This document shows positions 1 to 14,516 of a stretch of DNA of 64,000 nucleotides, piece by piece. The notes under the pieces are model-generated. The model made no database searches and was not told where the DNA came from. It saw only the letters and a list, made by a program, of their open reading frames with translations. The position numbers were made by a program, and so were the translations under genes. This DNA is from an uncultured Planctomycetota bacterium. Its GTDB lineage: Bacteria > Planctomycetota > Planctomycetia > Gemmatales > HRBIN36. How positions within the stretch are numbered: position 1 is the first letter of the stretch; each line of letters begins with the position of its first letter. The stretch covers positions 32,991 to 96,990 of the forward strand of contig CALFAY010000039.1 of the NCBI GenBank assembly GCA_937944855.1. Reading direction: 5' to 3'.

Positions 1-1277
<1,277 letters not shown>

Positions 1278-1278
1278 G

Positions 1279-6018
<4,740 letters not shown>

Positions 6019-6066
6019 GGCAGCGCTCGTGAAGCGAACTTACCTGGAATTACCGAAATCGGAATC

Positions 6067-7008
6067 CTAAGCCCTGGCAACCGAAGACCGACGTTTCAGC
6101 CGCGTCGTCCCATTGGCGGAAGGAGGCTCCGCCGAGGAACGCAGCAAGTCCACGAAGCGGGCCGCGCTGGCGTGCAGGGGATGACGGCGGTGGTAGATGA
6201 TGGCCAGCGGCCGATACAGCGGCGGCCCCGCCAGTGGCACGGCTGCCAAAGAGCCGGCGGCGACCTCGCGGCGCAGCGTCGGTTCGGGGAGGAGGGCGAC
6301 GCCGGCGTTGATCTCGATCGCCTTCTTGATGTTCTCGATGCTGTCGAACTCCATGACGACATCGAGACTGACGCCGTGTTCCTTCCAGTAGCGATCCACT
6401 TCGCGGCGGATGGCCAGCTTGCGGTCGAAGCCGACGTAGCGTTGTCCAGACACGTCCTCGGGCCGAATCTGCTTCCGCTGGGCGAACGGATGATTCGGCG
6501 AACAGGCCAGCACCATCGGTTCCTGTCGCCAGGGCAGGGCCACGAATTCCCGCTGACGGCGCGGGAAGGACACCAGACCGAGATCAGCCGTGCCCTCCGC
6601 CACCCGTTCGTACACCGTATCGGGATGCAGGTAGTCGATGTGGACCCGCACATGCGGGCAGAGCCGACCGAAACGCTCGAGGTAGTCGCCCATGTCGCTC
6701 AGGCCGACGGAGTAAATGGCAGCGACCTGGACGACGGCCGGTAGCTCCACGGCAGCGCGACGGATGGCCGCCTCCAGCTCGGCGTAGCGGTCGAGCAGAT
6801 CGCGGCAGCCCTCGAAGTAGGTCAGCCCGGCCGCCGTCAGTTGCAGCGGACGCACGGAGCGGTCCACCAGCCGCACCCCCATCCGCTTCTCCAGATGGCA
6901 GACGATCTGGCTCACCGCCGACTGCGTGATCCCGTTGGCCTCTCCGGCGCGGGAGAAGCTCCGCAAACGGGCCACATCGCAGAAAACCTGGAGCGCTTCG
7001 ATCTGCAT
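6067..7008 (-). CDS. LysR-family transcriptional regulator
   Basis: A 313-residue LysR-type activator/repressor. The N-terminal winged helix (residues 1-60) includes the typical SFSRAGEANGITQSAVSQ recognition region, and a periplasmic-binding-protein-like effector domain follows. It lies 48 bp upstream of gltB in the same direction, so it may be cotranscribed with gltBD. In Bacillus the LysR protein GltC controls glutamate synthase, but there the gene is divergent; a role in gltBD control here is inference. The 111-bp upstream spacer is AT-rich and has a GATG-N6-CATC dyad at 7045-7058 that could be an autoregulatory site. Confidence 0.9.
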   Translation of the reverse strand: MQIEALQVFCDVARLRSFSRAGEANGITQSAVSQIVCHLEKRMGVRLVDRSVRPLQLTAAGLTYFEGCRDLLDRYAELEAAIRRAAVELPAVVQVAAIYSVGLSDMGDYLERFGRLCPHVRVHIDYLHPDTVYERVAEGTADLGLVSFPRRQREFVALPWRQEPMVLACSPNHPFAQRKQIRPEDVSGQRYVGFDRKLAIRREVDRYWKEHGVSLDVVMEFDSIENIKKAIEINAGVALLPEPTLRREVAAGSLAAVPLAGPPLYRPLAIIYHRRHPLHASAARFVDLLRSSAEPPSANGTTRLKRRSSVARA

Positions 7009-7119
7009 GACGACTCATGGTATCAATCCGTTTTCTAATAGCAAGATGTTCTTCCATCAAAAAATCTAATGTCCTTCCCAGGCTGATGTTTTGTTTCCTC
7101 TGCTTCGGCGCCCGGCACG

Positions 7120-7587
7120 TCACGAGGCGCAAGGCGGGAGCCGGAGCAAGGCCCGTTCGATGATGCGGTTGTGATCGAAGGCCAGAGGCGGAAGGCGGTC
7201 CACGTCGAACCACCCGGCGTGGGCGGCATCATCGCCGGCCTTGGCCTCGGTTTCCTTCTGATGCGGCAAAAGCATGGCCAGGTAGGCGATCGTCACGGTC
7301 CAACCGCGTGGGTCCCGTCCCGGATCGCCGAAGGCCCCGAACTGTTCCACTGCAATATCCGTAAGCCCGGTTTCTTCGGCCAGTTCCCTGCGGGCAGCCT
7401 GATCGAGCGGTTCGTTTTCGTCCACGAAGCCGCCCGGCAAGGCCCAGCGGCCGGCGAACGGCTCGTGTTTCCTCTGGATGAGGAGTACCTGCCAGCGGTT
7501 ATCCCCCCGACGGAAGACCGCCAGATCGACCGTCAGAGCCGGACGGGGATAGTCGTAGCAGTAGGGCGGACCGGGACGGGCGGACAC
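7120..7587 (-). CDS. Nudix hydrolase
   Basis: A 155-residue Nudix protein. The Nudix box starts at GGFVDENEPL and continues to ARRELAEETGL, giving the G-x5-E-x7-REUxEExGU pattern with all metal-binding glutamates. The N-terminal segment with a beta-strand DLAVFRRG and the LIQRKHEPFAGRWALPGG motif is typical of ADP-ribose pyrophosphatase/NrtR-like members, but no DNA-binding domain is present, so it should be an enzyme. The start is GTG. It lies 12 bp after the stop of the beta-propeller gene and is probably cotranscribed with it. The substrate cannot be told from sequence. Confidence 0.9.
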   Translation of the reverse strand: MSARPGPPYCYDYPRPALTVDLAVFRRGDNRWQVLLIQRKHEPFAGRWALPGGFVDENEPLDQAARRELAEETGLTDIAVEQFGAFGDPGRDPRGWTVTIAYLAMLLPHQKETEAKAGDDAAHAGWFDVDRLPPLAFDHNRIIERALLRLPPCAS

Positions 7588-7599
7588 AATCGTTTTCCT

Positions 7600-8859
7600 T
7601 CAGCGCTGCTTGATGTCGTAGCACAACAGGATGTCCTGGTCGAGGAGGAAGAGTTTGCCGTTGGCGATGACCGGATGGGGCCAGGAGTTCTTGTTGCTGC
7701 GGTGCGGCTGGTCGAAGCGGCCTAGTTCCCGATACTCGTTGGGATTGGCCTCGATCAGATAGACGGGGCCGTTCTCGTTGCGGAAATACAGGCAGCCGTC
7801 GGCGTAGCTGATGGAACCTTTGCCCGGCGTGCGGTTCTGCCATTTGACCTGGCCGGTGGACCATTCGATGCAGGTGAGAATGGCTTCGTCCGCCCCGTAG
7901 ATGTGGCCGTCCACCAGCACCATGCCGCCGTGATGGTTCTTCATCTTGCGGGTGAAATACTGCTCTTCGGCGGTGAAACTGGAACCGTCGCGGCGAATGC
8001 GGGCCAATCCGCCGCCGGTACCGTAGCCGGAGGCCGCGAAGATCGCGCCGTCGTGGAACAGAACGGTGGAGCAGTTGGCGGTGTTGTTGTGTGGGGCGTC
8101 GTAGCGCCAGAGGAACCGGCCGTCCTCGGCGGCGACGCCGACGACTCCCCCGGCCAGGAATTGGACATACTGCCGTACCCCGTCCACGGTGCAGACGATG
8201 GGCGAAGCGTAATGGGCGCCGTCGCCTCCGGGCACCTGGGCCCTCCAGAGCACGGAGCCGTTGTTTTTGTCGAGGGCGACCAGGGTCGCTTCGTTGCCGC
8301 CGGGGGTGACGATCACTTTGTTGCCGTCCACCAGGGGCGATTCGCTGTAGCCCCAGGTCGGCACCCAGCCTTTGAAGTCGCGGACGAGGTGTTTCCGCCA
8401 GAGGATGCGGCCATTGCGAATGTCCAGGCAGCACACGTCGCCGCTGACGCCTTCGACATACAGCCGGTTGTCGTCCACGGTCGGCGAGCAACGCGGACCT
8501 TCGCTGTAGCCGATGCCGCGATTGGCCGGGCCGAGGGTCACGGCCCAGATCTCCCGGCCGTTGTTCTCGTTGAGGCACCAGACGACCTCATTGTTGCCGC
8601 GAAAGCTCATGCCAGAGACTCTGCCCCCGGCGACGGTCGGCGTGGCGTATCCGCCGCCGAGCCGTTCGGCCTTCCACAGCAGCTTCGGTCCAGCCGTCGG
8701 CCAGGTTTTGAGCAACCCCGTTTCGCCGGAACAGCCGGTGCGGTCCTTGCCTCGCCACTGCGGCCAGTCTTCTGCCCAGGCCAGGCCGCTTTGAAGGACA
8801 AGCGCTCCGCCCAGAAAGAACAGGGCCAGACTGCGTGCAATCATGCGGATGAAGGACAT
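7600..8859 (-). CDS. Exported PQQ-type beta-propeller protein
   Basis: A 419-residue secreted protein of the outer-membrane assembly factor BamB/PQQ-like repeat class. The ATG at 8859 was chosen because it follows a GGAG site and gives a clean Sec signal peptide (hydrophobic ALFFLGGALVLQSGLAWA). The mature part begins DWPQWRGKDRTG, a start common to planctomycete PQQ-like proteins, and has repeated blades containing tryptophan-glycine strands such as RILWRKH, GSVLWRAQ and GRFLWRYD. Such proteins are usually scaffolds and not alcohol dehydrogenases; no catalytic site is claimed. A longer in-frame start at 8928 would spoil the signal peptide. Confidence 0.88.
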   Translation of the reverse strand: MSFIRMIARSLALFFLGGALVLQSGLAWAEDWPQWRGKDRTGCSGETGLLKTWPTAGPKLLWKAERLGGGYATPTVAGGRVSGMSFRGNNEVVWCLNENNGREIWAVTLGPANRGIGYSEGPRCSPTVDDNRLYVEGVSGDVCCLDIRNGRILWRKHLVRDFKGWVPTWGYSESPLVDGNKVIVTPGGNEATLVALDKNNGSVLWRAQVPGGDGAHYASPIVCTVDGVRQYVQFLAGGVVGVAAEDGRFLWRYDAPHNNTANCSTVLFHDGAIFAASGYGTGGGLARIRRDGSSFTAEEQYFTRKMKNHHGGMVLVDGHIYGADEAILTCIEWSTGQVKWQNRTPGKGSISYADGCLYFRNENGPVYLIEANPNEYRELGRFDQPHRSNKNSWPHPVIANGKLFLLDQDILLCYDIKQR

Positions 8860-10180
<1,321 letters not shown>

Positions 10181-10189
10181 GAGGTGGGA

Positions 10190-10252
10190 AGGCAAACCCG
10201 CTCCCTCACGGTCGCGGCTCGGAAGAGCGTTTTCCCGGCTCGGGAGGGGACA
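10190..10252. repeat. Dispersed GC-rich repeat copy 1
   Basis: Contains CCGCTCCCT followed by CGGTCGCGGCTCGG, shared with copies at 11.9 and 32.7 kb. It lies between the ends of convergent gmd and the hydrolase, and runs into the hydrolase coding region, supplying its last residues (SSEPRP) and stop. Confidence 0.7.
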
Positions 10253-11216
10253 TGCGGAGAAACTCGGCGATCTCGTCCACGACGCGGGGGTCGATCGGCA
10301 TCTTGGGGGCGAGGTAGGCCAACTGCTGTTCCACCGGGTTGCTCGCCTTCTTCAAAACGTGATTGGTCCCATCGAGCACGACGAGCTTGGCGTTGCGGGC
10401 GGCCTCGTGCAGCCGTTTGGCATCGTCCACGCTGATCTGGATGTCGGCCGTACCCTGCACGATGAGGATGGGCATGTCCAGTTCGGCGATGATCTTGACC
10501 GGATCGTACTTAAACCATGAAATGACATAGGGTTGCACGCTGGGCCGATACAACGGCATCAATTCCTTGGGCACATCGGCTACGCTTTCGCCAGCTTGGA
10601 GCGATTTCAAAATCCGGTCGCTGGCCTGGTAAAGTTCCTCGGAAACTTTGCCCTTGAGCTGTTCCCGTAGGACGGTCGGGGCGTCCCGACCGGCCCCCGA
10701 AATGCAGATCAGACCGTCCGGCCGGGCTTGTTTCGCCGCCAACATGCCGATCAAGGCCCCCTCGCTGTGGCCGATGACGAACACCTTCCTGAAGCGGGGG
10801 TCGCCGCGCAACATTTTCAGCCAGGCTGCGGCATCGGCCACGAAAGTCTCGTAACGCAAGTCCTCTTCGCGGCTCAGGGCGGAACGGCTCTTGCCCACGC
10901 CCCGTTTGTCGAAGCGAACGACGGCAATTCCTTTGCGTGCCAGACCCTCTCCGAGTTGTTTGAGCGCATCATTTTTCATCGCCGGTTGGTTGCCGTCCCG
11001 GTCGGTCGGTCCCGAACCGGCGATCAGCAACGCAACTGGATACGGACCATCGCCTTGCGGCAAATCGATGGTGCCTTCCAGGGTTCCTGTCGGGGTTTCC
11101 AGGCGGATCGGCTCCTGCCGAATCGGCGCACCATTCTCGTCTGTCCCGAGCGCAACATTCTCCCAGCCAAGCCAAGCTGTCAGAAACACGGCGATCAGGC
11201 TGAATGATGGGCGCAT
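10206..11216 (-). CDS. Exported alpha/beta hydrolase
   Basis: A 336-residue secreted serine hydrolase, related to BAAT/acyl-CoA thioester hydrolase or dienelactone hydrolase-like esterases. The ATG at 11216 follows a GGGGGAA site and starts a signal peptide (MRPSFSLIAVFLTAWLGW). The nucleophile elbow is GHSEG, with the oxyanion region LLIAGSGPTDRDG, the acid in VQGTADIQ and the histidine in DGTNHVL. The last six residues (SSEPRP) and the stop codon are encoded by a dispersed repeat, so the natural C-terminus may have been replaced. The substrate is unknown. Confidence 0.88.
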   Translation of the reverse strand: MRPSFSLIAVFLTAWLGWENVALGTDENGAPIRQEPIRLETPTGTLEGTIDLPQGDGPYPVALLIAGSGPTDRDGNQPAMKNDALKQLGEGLARKGIAVVRFDKRGVGKSRSALSREEDLRYETFVADAAAWLKMLRGDPRFRKVFVIGHSEGALIGMLAAKQARPDGLICISGAGRDAPTVLREQLKGKVSEELYQASDRILKSLQAGESVADVPKELMPLYRPSVQPYVISWFKYDPVKIIAELDMPILIVQGTADIQISVDDAKRLHEAARNAKLVVLDGTNHVLKKASNPVEQQLAYLAPKMPIDPRVVDEIAEFLRMSPPEPGKRSSEPRP

Positions 11217-11362
11217 TGTTCCCCCGTGAGCGCAACATTTTTCAAGAGACTGAACCGCACCCCGAGCCACCCCGACAACTGCCGATCAGGAGCCATGTCA
11301 TCGTAGCACGCCACCGCCAAGCGGTTCAACGTCGGTCGCACCCGGGTTTGAGCAGCCGGTGG

Positions 11363-11833
11363 TCAGGGTCGGCGGACGAATGGCCGAACCGGAGCGAAAC
11401 CGGCCTGGACCTCGTGGATGCGTTCACACACCCACTTCGGCAACAACGCCTTGCGGCCGTTGGCGTAGTCGTAGGCGACGATGATTCCCTGCCCCTCGGC
11501 CGTCACCGCCTGAAGGTTATGGCTGACGACCAGGAACTCCATGCTGAAACGGTCCTCGCCCAGCGTCGCCACGGTGGCCGCGATGGACACGCTATCGGGA
11601 TAGACCAGCGGACGGCGGAAGCGAGCCGACGTCGAATGCAGGATCGGGCCTATGCCCGTGGGCAGATGCGCCACTTCCCAGCCGAGTTTGCGGAAGTAGG
11701 CGATGCGCACGTTCTCGAAGTAGCGGAAATAGACCGCGTTGTTGACATGGCCGTAGGCGTCCATCTCGCCCCAGGCGACGGCTTGTTGGAGGATGACCGG
11801 GTAGGTCTTGAGAACATCCATCGGTTGGTCCAT
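11363..11833 (-). CDS. Acyl-CoA thioesterase, hotdog fold (YbgC/4HBT type)
   Basis: A 156-residue single-hotdog thioesterase. The active-site strand AWGEMDAYGHVNN carries the Asp and the HVNN motif of the 4-hydroxybenzoyl-CoA thioesterase/YbgC family, and YFRYFENVR on the hotdog helix is also typical. It is expected to hydrolyse short or aromatic acyl-CoAs in the cytoplasm. Length is normal. It is divergent from the methyltransferase gene across a repeat-rich spacer. Confidence 0.88.
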   Translation of the reverse strand: MDQPMDVLKTYPVILQQAVAWGEMDAYGHVNNAVYFRYFENVRIAYFRKLGWEVAHLPTGIGPILHSTSARFRRPLVYPDSVSIAATVATLGEDRFSMEFLVVSHNLQAVTAEGQGIIVAYDYANGRKALLPKWVCERIHEVQAGFAPVRPFVRRP

Positions 11834-11885
11834 ACTGGCACTGGCCTCCGCCGCATGGCGAGCCGAGATGGCCTCTGGATCGGGT

Positions 11886-11976
11886 TAGAATCCGCTCCCT
11901 GGCGGTCGCGGCTCGGATGATCGGTTGCCGCTCCGATGATCGGTCGCGGCTCGGATGATCGGTTGCCGCCCCGACG
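11886..11976. repeat. Dispersed GC-rich repeat copy 2 with 19-bp triplication
   Basis: Starts with CCGCTCCCT and CGGTCGCGGCTCGG, then three 19-bp units at 11912-11930, 11931-11949 and 11950-11968. The first and third units are identical and the middle one differs at a few bases. It fills the spacer between the divergent thioesterase and methyltransferase genes, so it sits where their promoters should be. Confidence 0.8.
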
Positions 11977-12003
11977 CAATCGCGGCACTCCAGCGGGGAT
12001 TGT

Positions 12004-12825
12004 ATGGAAACGGAATTCCAGAGAGGATTTGCAGGGCTGGTGTTGGACTCGATCCAAGCCGATGCCGAATCTCGTCTGCGGGCCGAAATCGCCTTCCATG
12101 AAGCCCAGGCAGCCGCCCGTCGCCGCCACTTCGCCGAACATCCCGAAGATCTGCTCGTCAACGACGACGCCTACCTCGACCACGAATCCTGGGTCCGGTT
12201 CGCATTCGATCTGTTGGGCGAAGTTTCCGGCAAAATGGTGCTTGATTATGGCTGCGGGCACGGAATGGCTTCGGTAGTGCTGGCCCGGCGGCGAGCGGAA
12301 GTCGTGGCTTTCGATCTGTGCGGCGGGTACGTCGCCGAGGCGCAGCAGCGAGCCGAGGCCAACGGCGTCGCCGACCGTATCGCCTTCGTGCAGGCCGCCG
12401 GGGAACGACTGCCGTTTCGGGCCGCCAGTTTCGATCGCGTCTGGGGTCATGCCGTGCTGCACCATCTCGATCTGGAACCCGCCTGCAACGAATTGGTCCG
12501 GGTCCTCAAGCCGGGCGGTTGGGCCGTGTTCTGCGAACCGTGGGGCGGCAATCCGCTGTTGCGCTGGGCACGCAATCACCTGCACTATCCGGGGAAGGAG
12601 CGGTCACGGGACGAAAAGCCGCTGCAAGCCGCCGACCTCGCCGTGGTTCGCCGACACTTTCGAGAGGTGCAGATCGTTCCGCAGCAATTCTTCGGAATGC
12701 TGGGCCGAGTCTGGCCGGGGATGCCGGGTCGGAATCTACTGCACCGCTGGGACCGCGCCCTTCTCCAGCGGTTCCCCGGCTTGGGCCGATTTTCCCGGTA
12801 TTTGGTGCTTTCTTTGCGCAGCTGA
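12004..12825 (+). CDS. Class I SAM-dependent methyltransferase
   Basis: A 273-residue methyltransferase of the Methyltransf_11/UbiE-like group. Motif I is VLDYGCGHGMAS (about residues 79-90), the acidic ribose-binding residue follows in VVAFDLCGG, and later motifs are FDRVWGHAVLHHL and VLKPGGWAVFCEPWG. The N-terminus (residues 1-65) is helical and charged, the C-terminus is basic and may bind a membrane or large substrate. The substrate is not identifiable. A small gene with two HhH motifs follows 52 bp downstream. Confidence 0.88.
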   Translation: METEFQRGFAGLVLDSIQADAESRLRAEIAFHEAQAAARRRHFAEHPEDLLVNDDAYLDHESWVRFAFDLLGEVSGKMVLDYGCGHGMASVVLARRRAEVVAFDLCGGYVAEAQQRAEANGVADRIAFVQAAGERLPFRAASFDRVWGHAVLHHLDLEPACNELVRVLKPGGWAVFCEPWGGNPLLRWARNHLHYPGKERSRDEKPLQAADLAVVRRHFREVQIVPQQFFGMLGRVWPGMPGRNLLHRWDRALLQRFPGLGRFSRYLVLSLRS

Positions 12826-12877
12826 CGCGGTTACACTGCGAGGTTGGGTCCCCGGTAGCTGTGGAACATCAGCAAGG

Positions 12878-13630
12878 ATGTCCGCTTCCCGCTTGGATGT
12901 AACCTCCTGGATTCGCACCGTCAGATGCTCCCCACGTGTGCAGCTGGCGATGGCGTTCTTGCTTGGCGCGGTGACCACGCTCATCGGGCAGACCGCTTGG
13001 AAGGTCCTCTTCGTAGGGCATTCTCCGGCAGCGATTTCGACCGGCGAAACCGTGGCTCCCTGGCGAGGCATCGCCCCGCTGGATCTTAACAGCGCCACCG
13101 CTGAGGAGCTTCAGCACCTGCCCGGCGTCGGGGCGGGTCTGGCCAGCCGCATCGTCGCCCACCGGGACCGGCGGAACGGCTTCGACAGCGTTGAGGATCT
13201 TCTGGACGTGCCCGGCCTGGGACCGCGAATTCTGGACAGCCTGCGGCCTCGTGTGCGGGTCGAGGAACGCAAGAAGGATGCAAGTATCCCCGCCTCGGAC
13301 GCTGCGGTTGCTCACGGGCCGAAAGAGATTCCGCCCCGGGAGCCGGAGGGTGCCCGGCTCCGCAAGCTCGAAGATTCGGAAAAGGCGGTGCTGGACGTGA
13401 ATCAGGCTGGCATCGAAGAACTTCAGCGTTTGCCGGGCATTGGGCCGACACTGGCTTCCCGCATCGTCGCCGACCGTGCCGCCCAGGGACCGTTTCGCAG
13501 CGTCGGCGATCTGCTGCGGGTTCGCGGCATCGGGCCGAAGACGCTGGAGAAACTCCGTCCCCATGTGCGGGTCGGCACCGACTTCGCCGACAGTCGCTCC
13601 GCTCGGGCCCAGGACACGCCCCCGCGGTGA
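12878..13630 (+). CDS. Membrane-anchored protein with two ComEA-like helix-hairpin-helix domains
   Basis: About 250 residues. A hydrophobic segment near residues 22-45 (AMAFLLGAVTTLIGQTAW) suggests a signal anchor. Two HhH domains follow: LDLNSATAEELQHLPGVGAG and LDVNQAGIEELQRLPGIGPT, each continued by a GF-x-S-V-x-DLL-x-V-x-GIGP hairpin. They are joined by a charged linker. This is the ComEA/T2SK-like DNA-binding arrangement, so periplasmic DNA binding or uptake is possible, but no other com gene is nearby. The start is uncertain: the ATG at 12878 lacks a well-spaced ribosome site; an ATG at 12950 is the alternative. Confidence 0.82.
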   Translation: MSASRLDVTSWIRTVRCSPRVQLAMAFLLGAVTTLIGQTAWKVLFVGHSPAAISTGETVAPWRGIAPLDLNSATAEELQHLPGVGAGLASRIVAHRDRRNGFDSVEDLLDVPGLGPRILDSLRPRVRVEERKKDASIPASDAAVAHGPKEIPPREPEGARLRKLEDSEKAVLDVNQAGIEELQRLPGIGPTLASRIVADRAAQGPFRSVGDLLRVRGIGPKTLEKLRPHVRVGTDFADSRSARAQDTPPR

Positions 13631-13734
13631 GGGTGAATCTCCCGTCGGTAAGCCCAAAAAGTTGCTTGTCACGGCGGATCGTGGATAAACTACTGTCTGC
13701 AAACCTGTCCAGGGTTCATCGTGCGGGGGTCGTC

Positions 13735-14514
13735 ATGAGATCGCGCAGCGCAATCGCCAGTGCGTTGATGTTGGGCCTGCTGTTTGGCAGCGGTTGCGGC
13801 GAGCCAAGCCCGGCCCAGTATGCCGCTTCCAAGCTGCCTGGTCTGCTCAAGAAGTTGAAAGATCCCGACCCGGAAGCGCGGGCGCGGGCCACCGATGAAA
13901 TCCGCGCCTTGGGCATTGCGTACACCAAGGAGGCGTTGCCCCATCTGTTCGCCAACTTCGAAGACGAGCACGAGAAAGCCCGGCGTTACGCTGCCGAGGC
14001 CGTAGCGTTTTACGGCGAGGATGCCATCCCCGGCGTGATGGAGGCGCTGAAAAGTTCGTCGGCGCGTCGCCGAGCGATGGGCTTTATCGCCCTGGGCACG
14101 TTCCCCGGCCAGATCAAGGTCAAGCTGCTCAAGGAAACCCTGCCGATCCTCAGTCAGGGATTGCAGGATGAAGATTTGGAAGTCCGCCGCTCTGCCGCCG
14201 CCGCGGTCCGCTTCCACGGTTCGTGGGCCAAGGAGACCCTGCCCCTGCAAATCAAGCTGCTTCAGGAGGAGAAGGACAAGGAAGTGTTGCAAATGATCCT
14301 GTTCAGTCTGTGTACGATGGGCACGGACGCCAAGGAGGCCCTGCCCATTCTCTACCGCATGCAGAAGGACGGGGTGGCCGATGAACGCCTCCGCAACCTT
14401 CTGGAACGGGCCGTCTTCTTCGTCGAAGGCAAAGACCAGGAATACGAAAAGGAATGGGCCGAGGAAGAGGCGAAGAAGCAGCAGCAAGGGTCCGCCCCGC
14501 CCAAGCCGGAGTGA
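13735..14514 (+). CDS. HEAT-repeat lipoprotein
   Basis: A 259-residue predicted lipoprotein. The ATG at 13735 after GGGGG gives a signal peptide ending MLGLLFGSGCGEP, with Cys as the likely lipidated residue. The mature part is built of HEAT-like helical pairs, for example LKKLKDPDPEARARATDEIR and LQDEDLEVRRSAAAAVRFHG, which usually form a protein-binding solenoid. The tail is rich in Glu/Lys. The stop lies two bases before the start of the cytochrome gene, so the two are probably cotranslated and may act together at the membrane. Confidence 0.85.
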   Translation: MRSRSAIASALMLGLLFGSGCGEPSPAQYAASKLPGLLKKLKDPDPEARARATDEIRALGIAYTKEALPHLFANFEDEHEKARRYAAEAVAFYGEDAIPGVMEALKSSSARRRAMGFIALGTFPGQIKVKLLKETLPILSQGLQDEDLEVRRSAAAAVRFHGSWAKETLPLQIKLLQEEKDKEVLQMILFSLCTMGTDAKEALPILYRMQKDGVADERLRNLLERAVFFVEGKDQEYEKEWAEEEAKKQQQGSAPPKPE

Positions 14515-14516
14515 TC

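Noticed and set aside
7045..7058. LysR T-N11-A box
   Set aside because: There is a GATG-N6-CATC dyad but its spacing does not fit the T-N11-A rule, so it is only mentioned under the regulator.
11912..11968. Short CRISPR-like array
   Set aside because: The three 19-bp units are directly adjacent with no spacers, and no cas gene is present.
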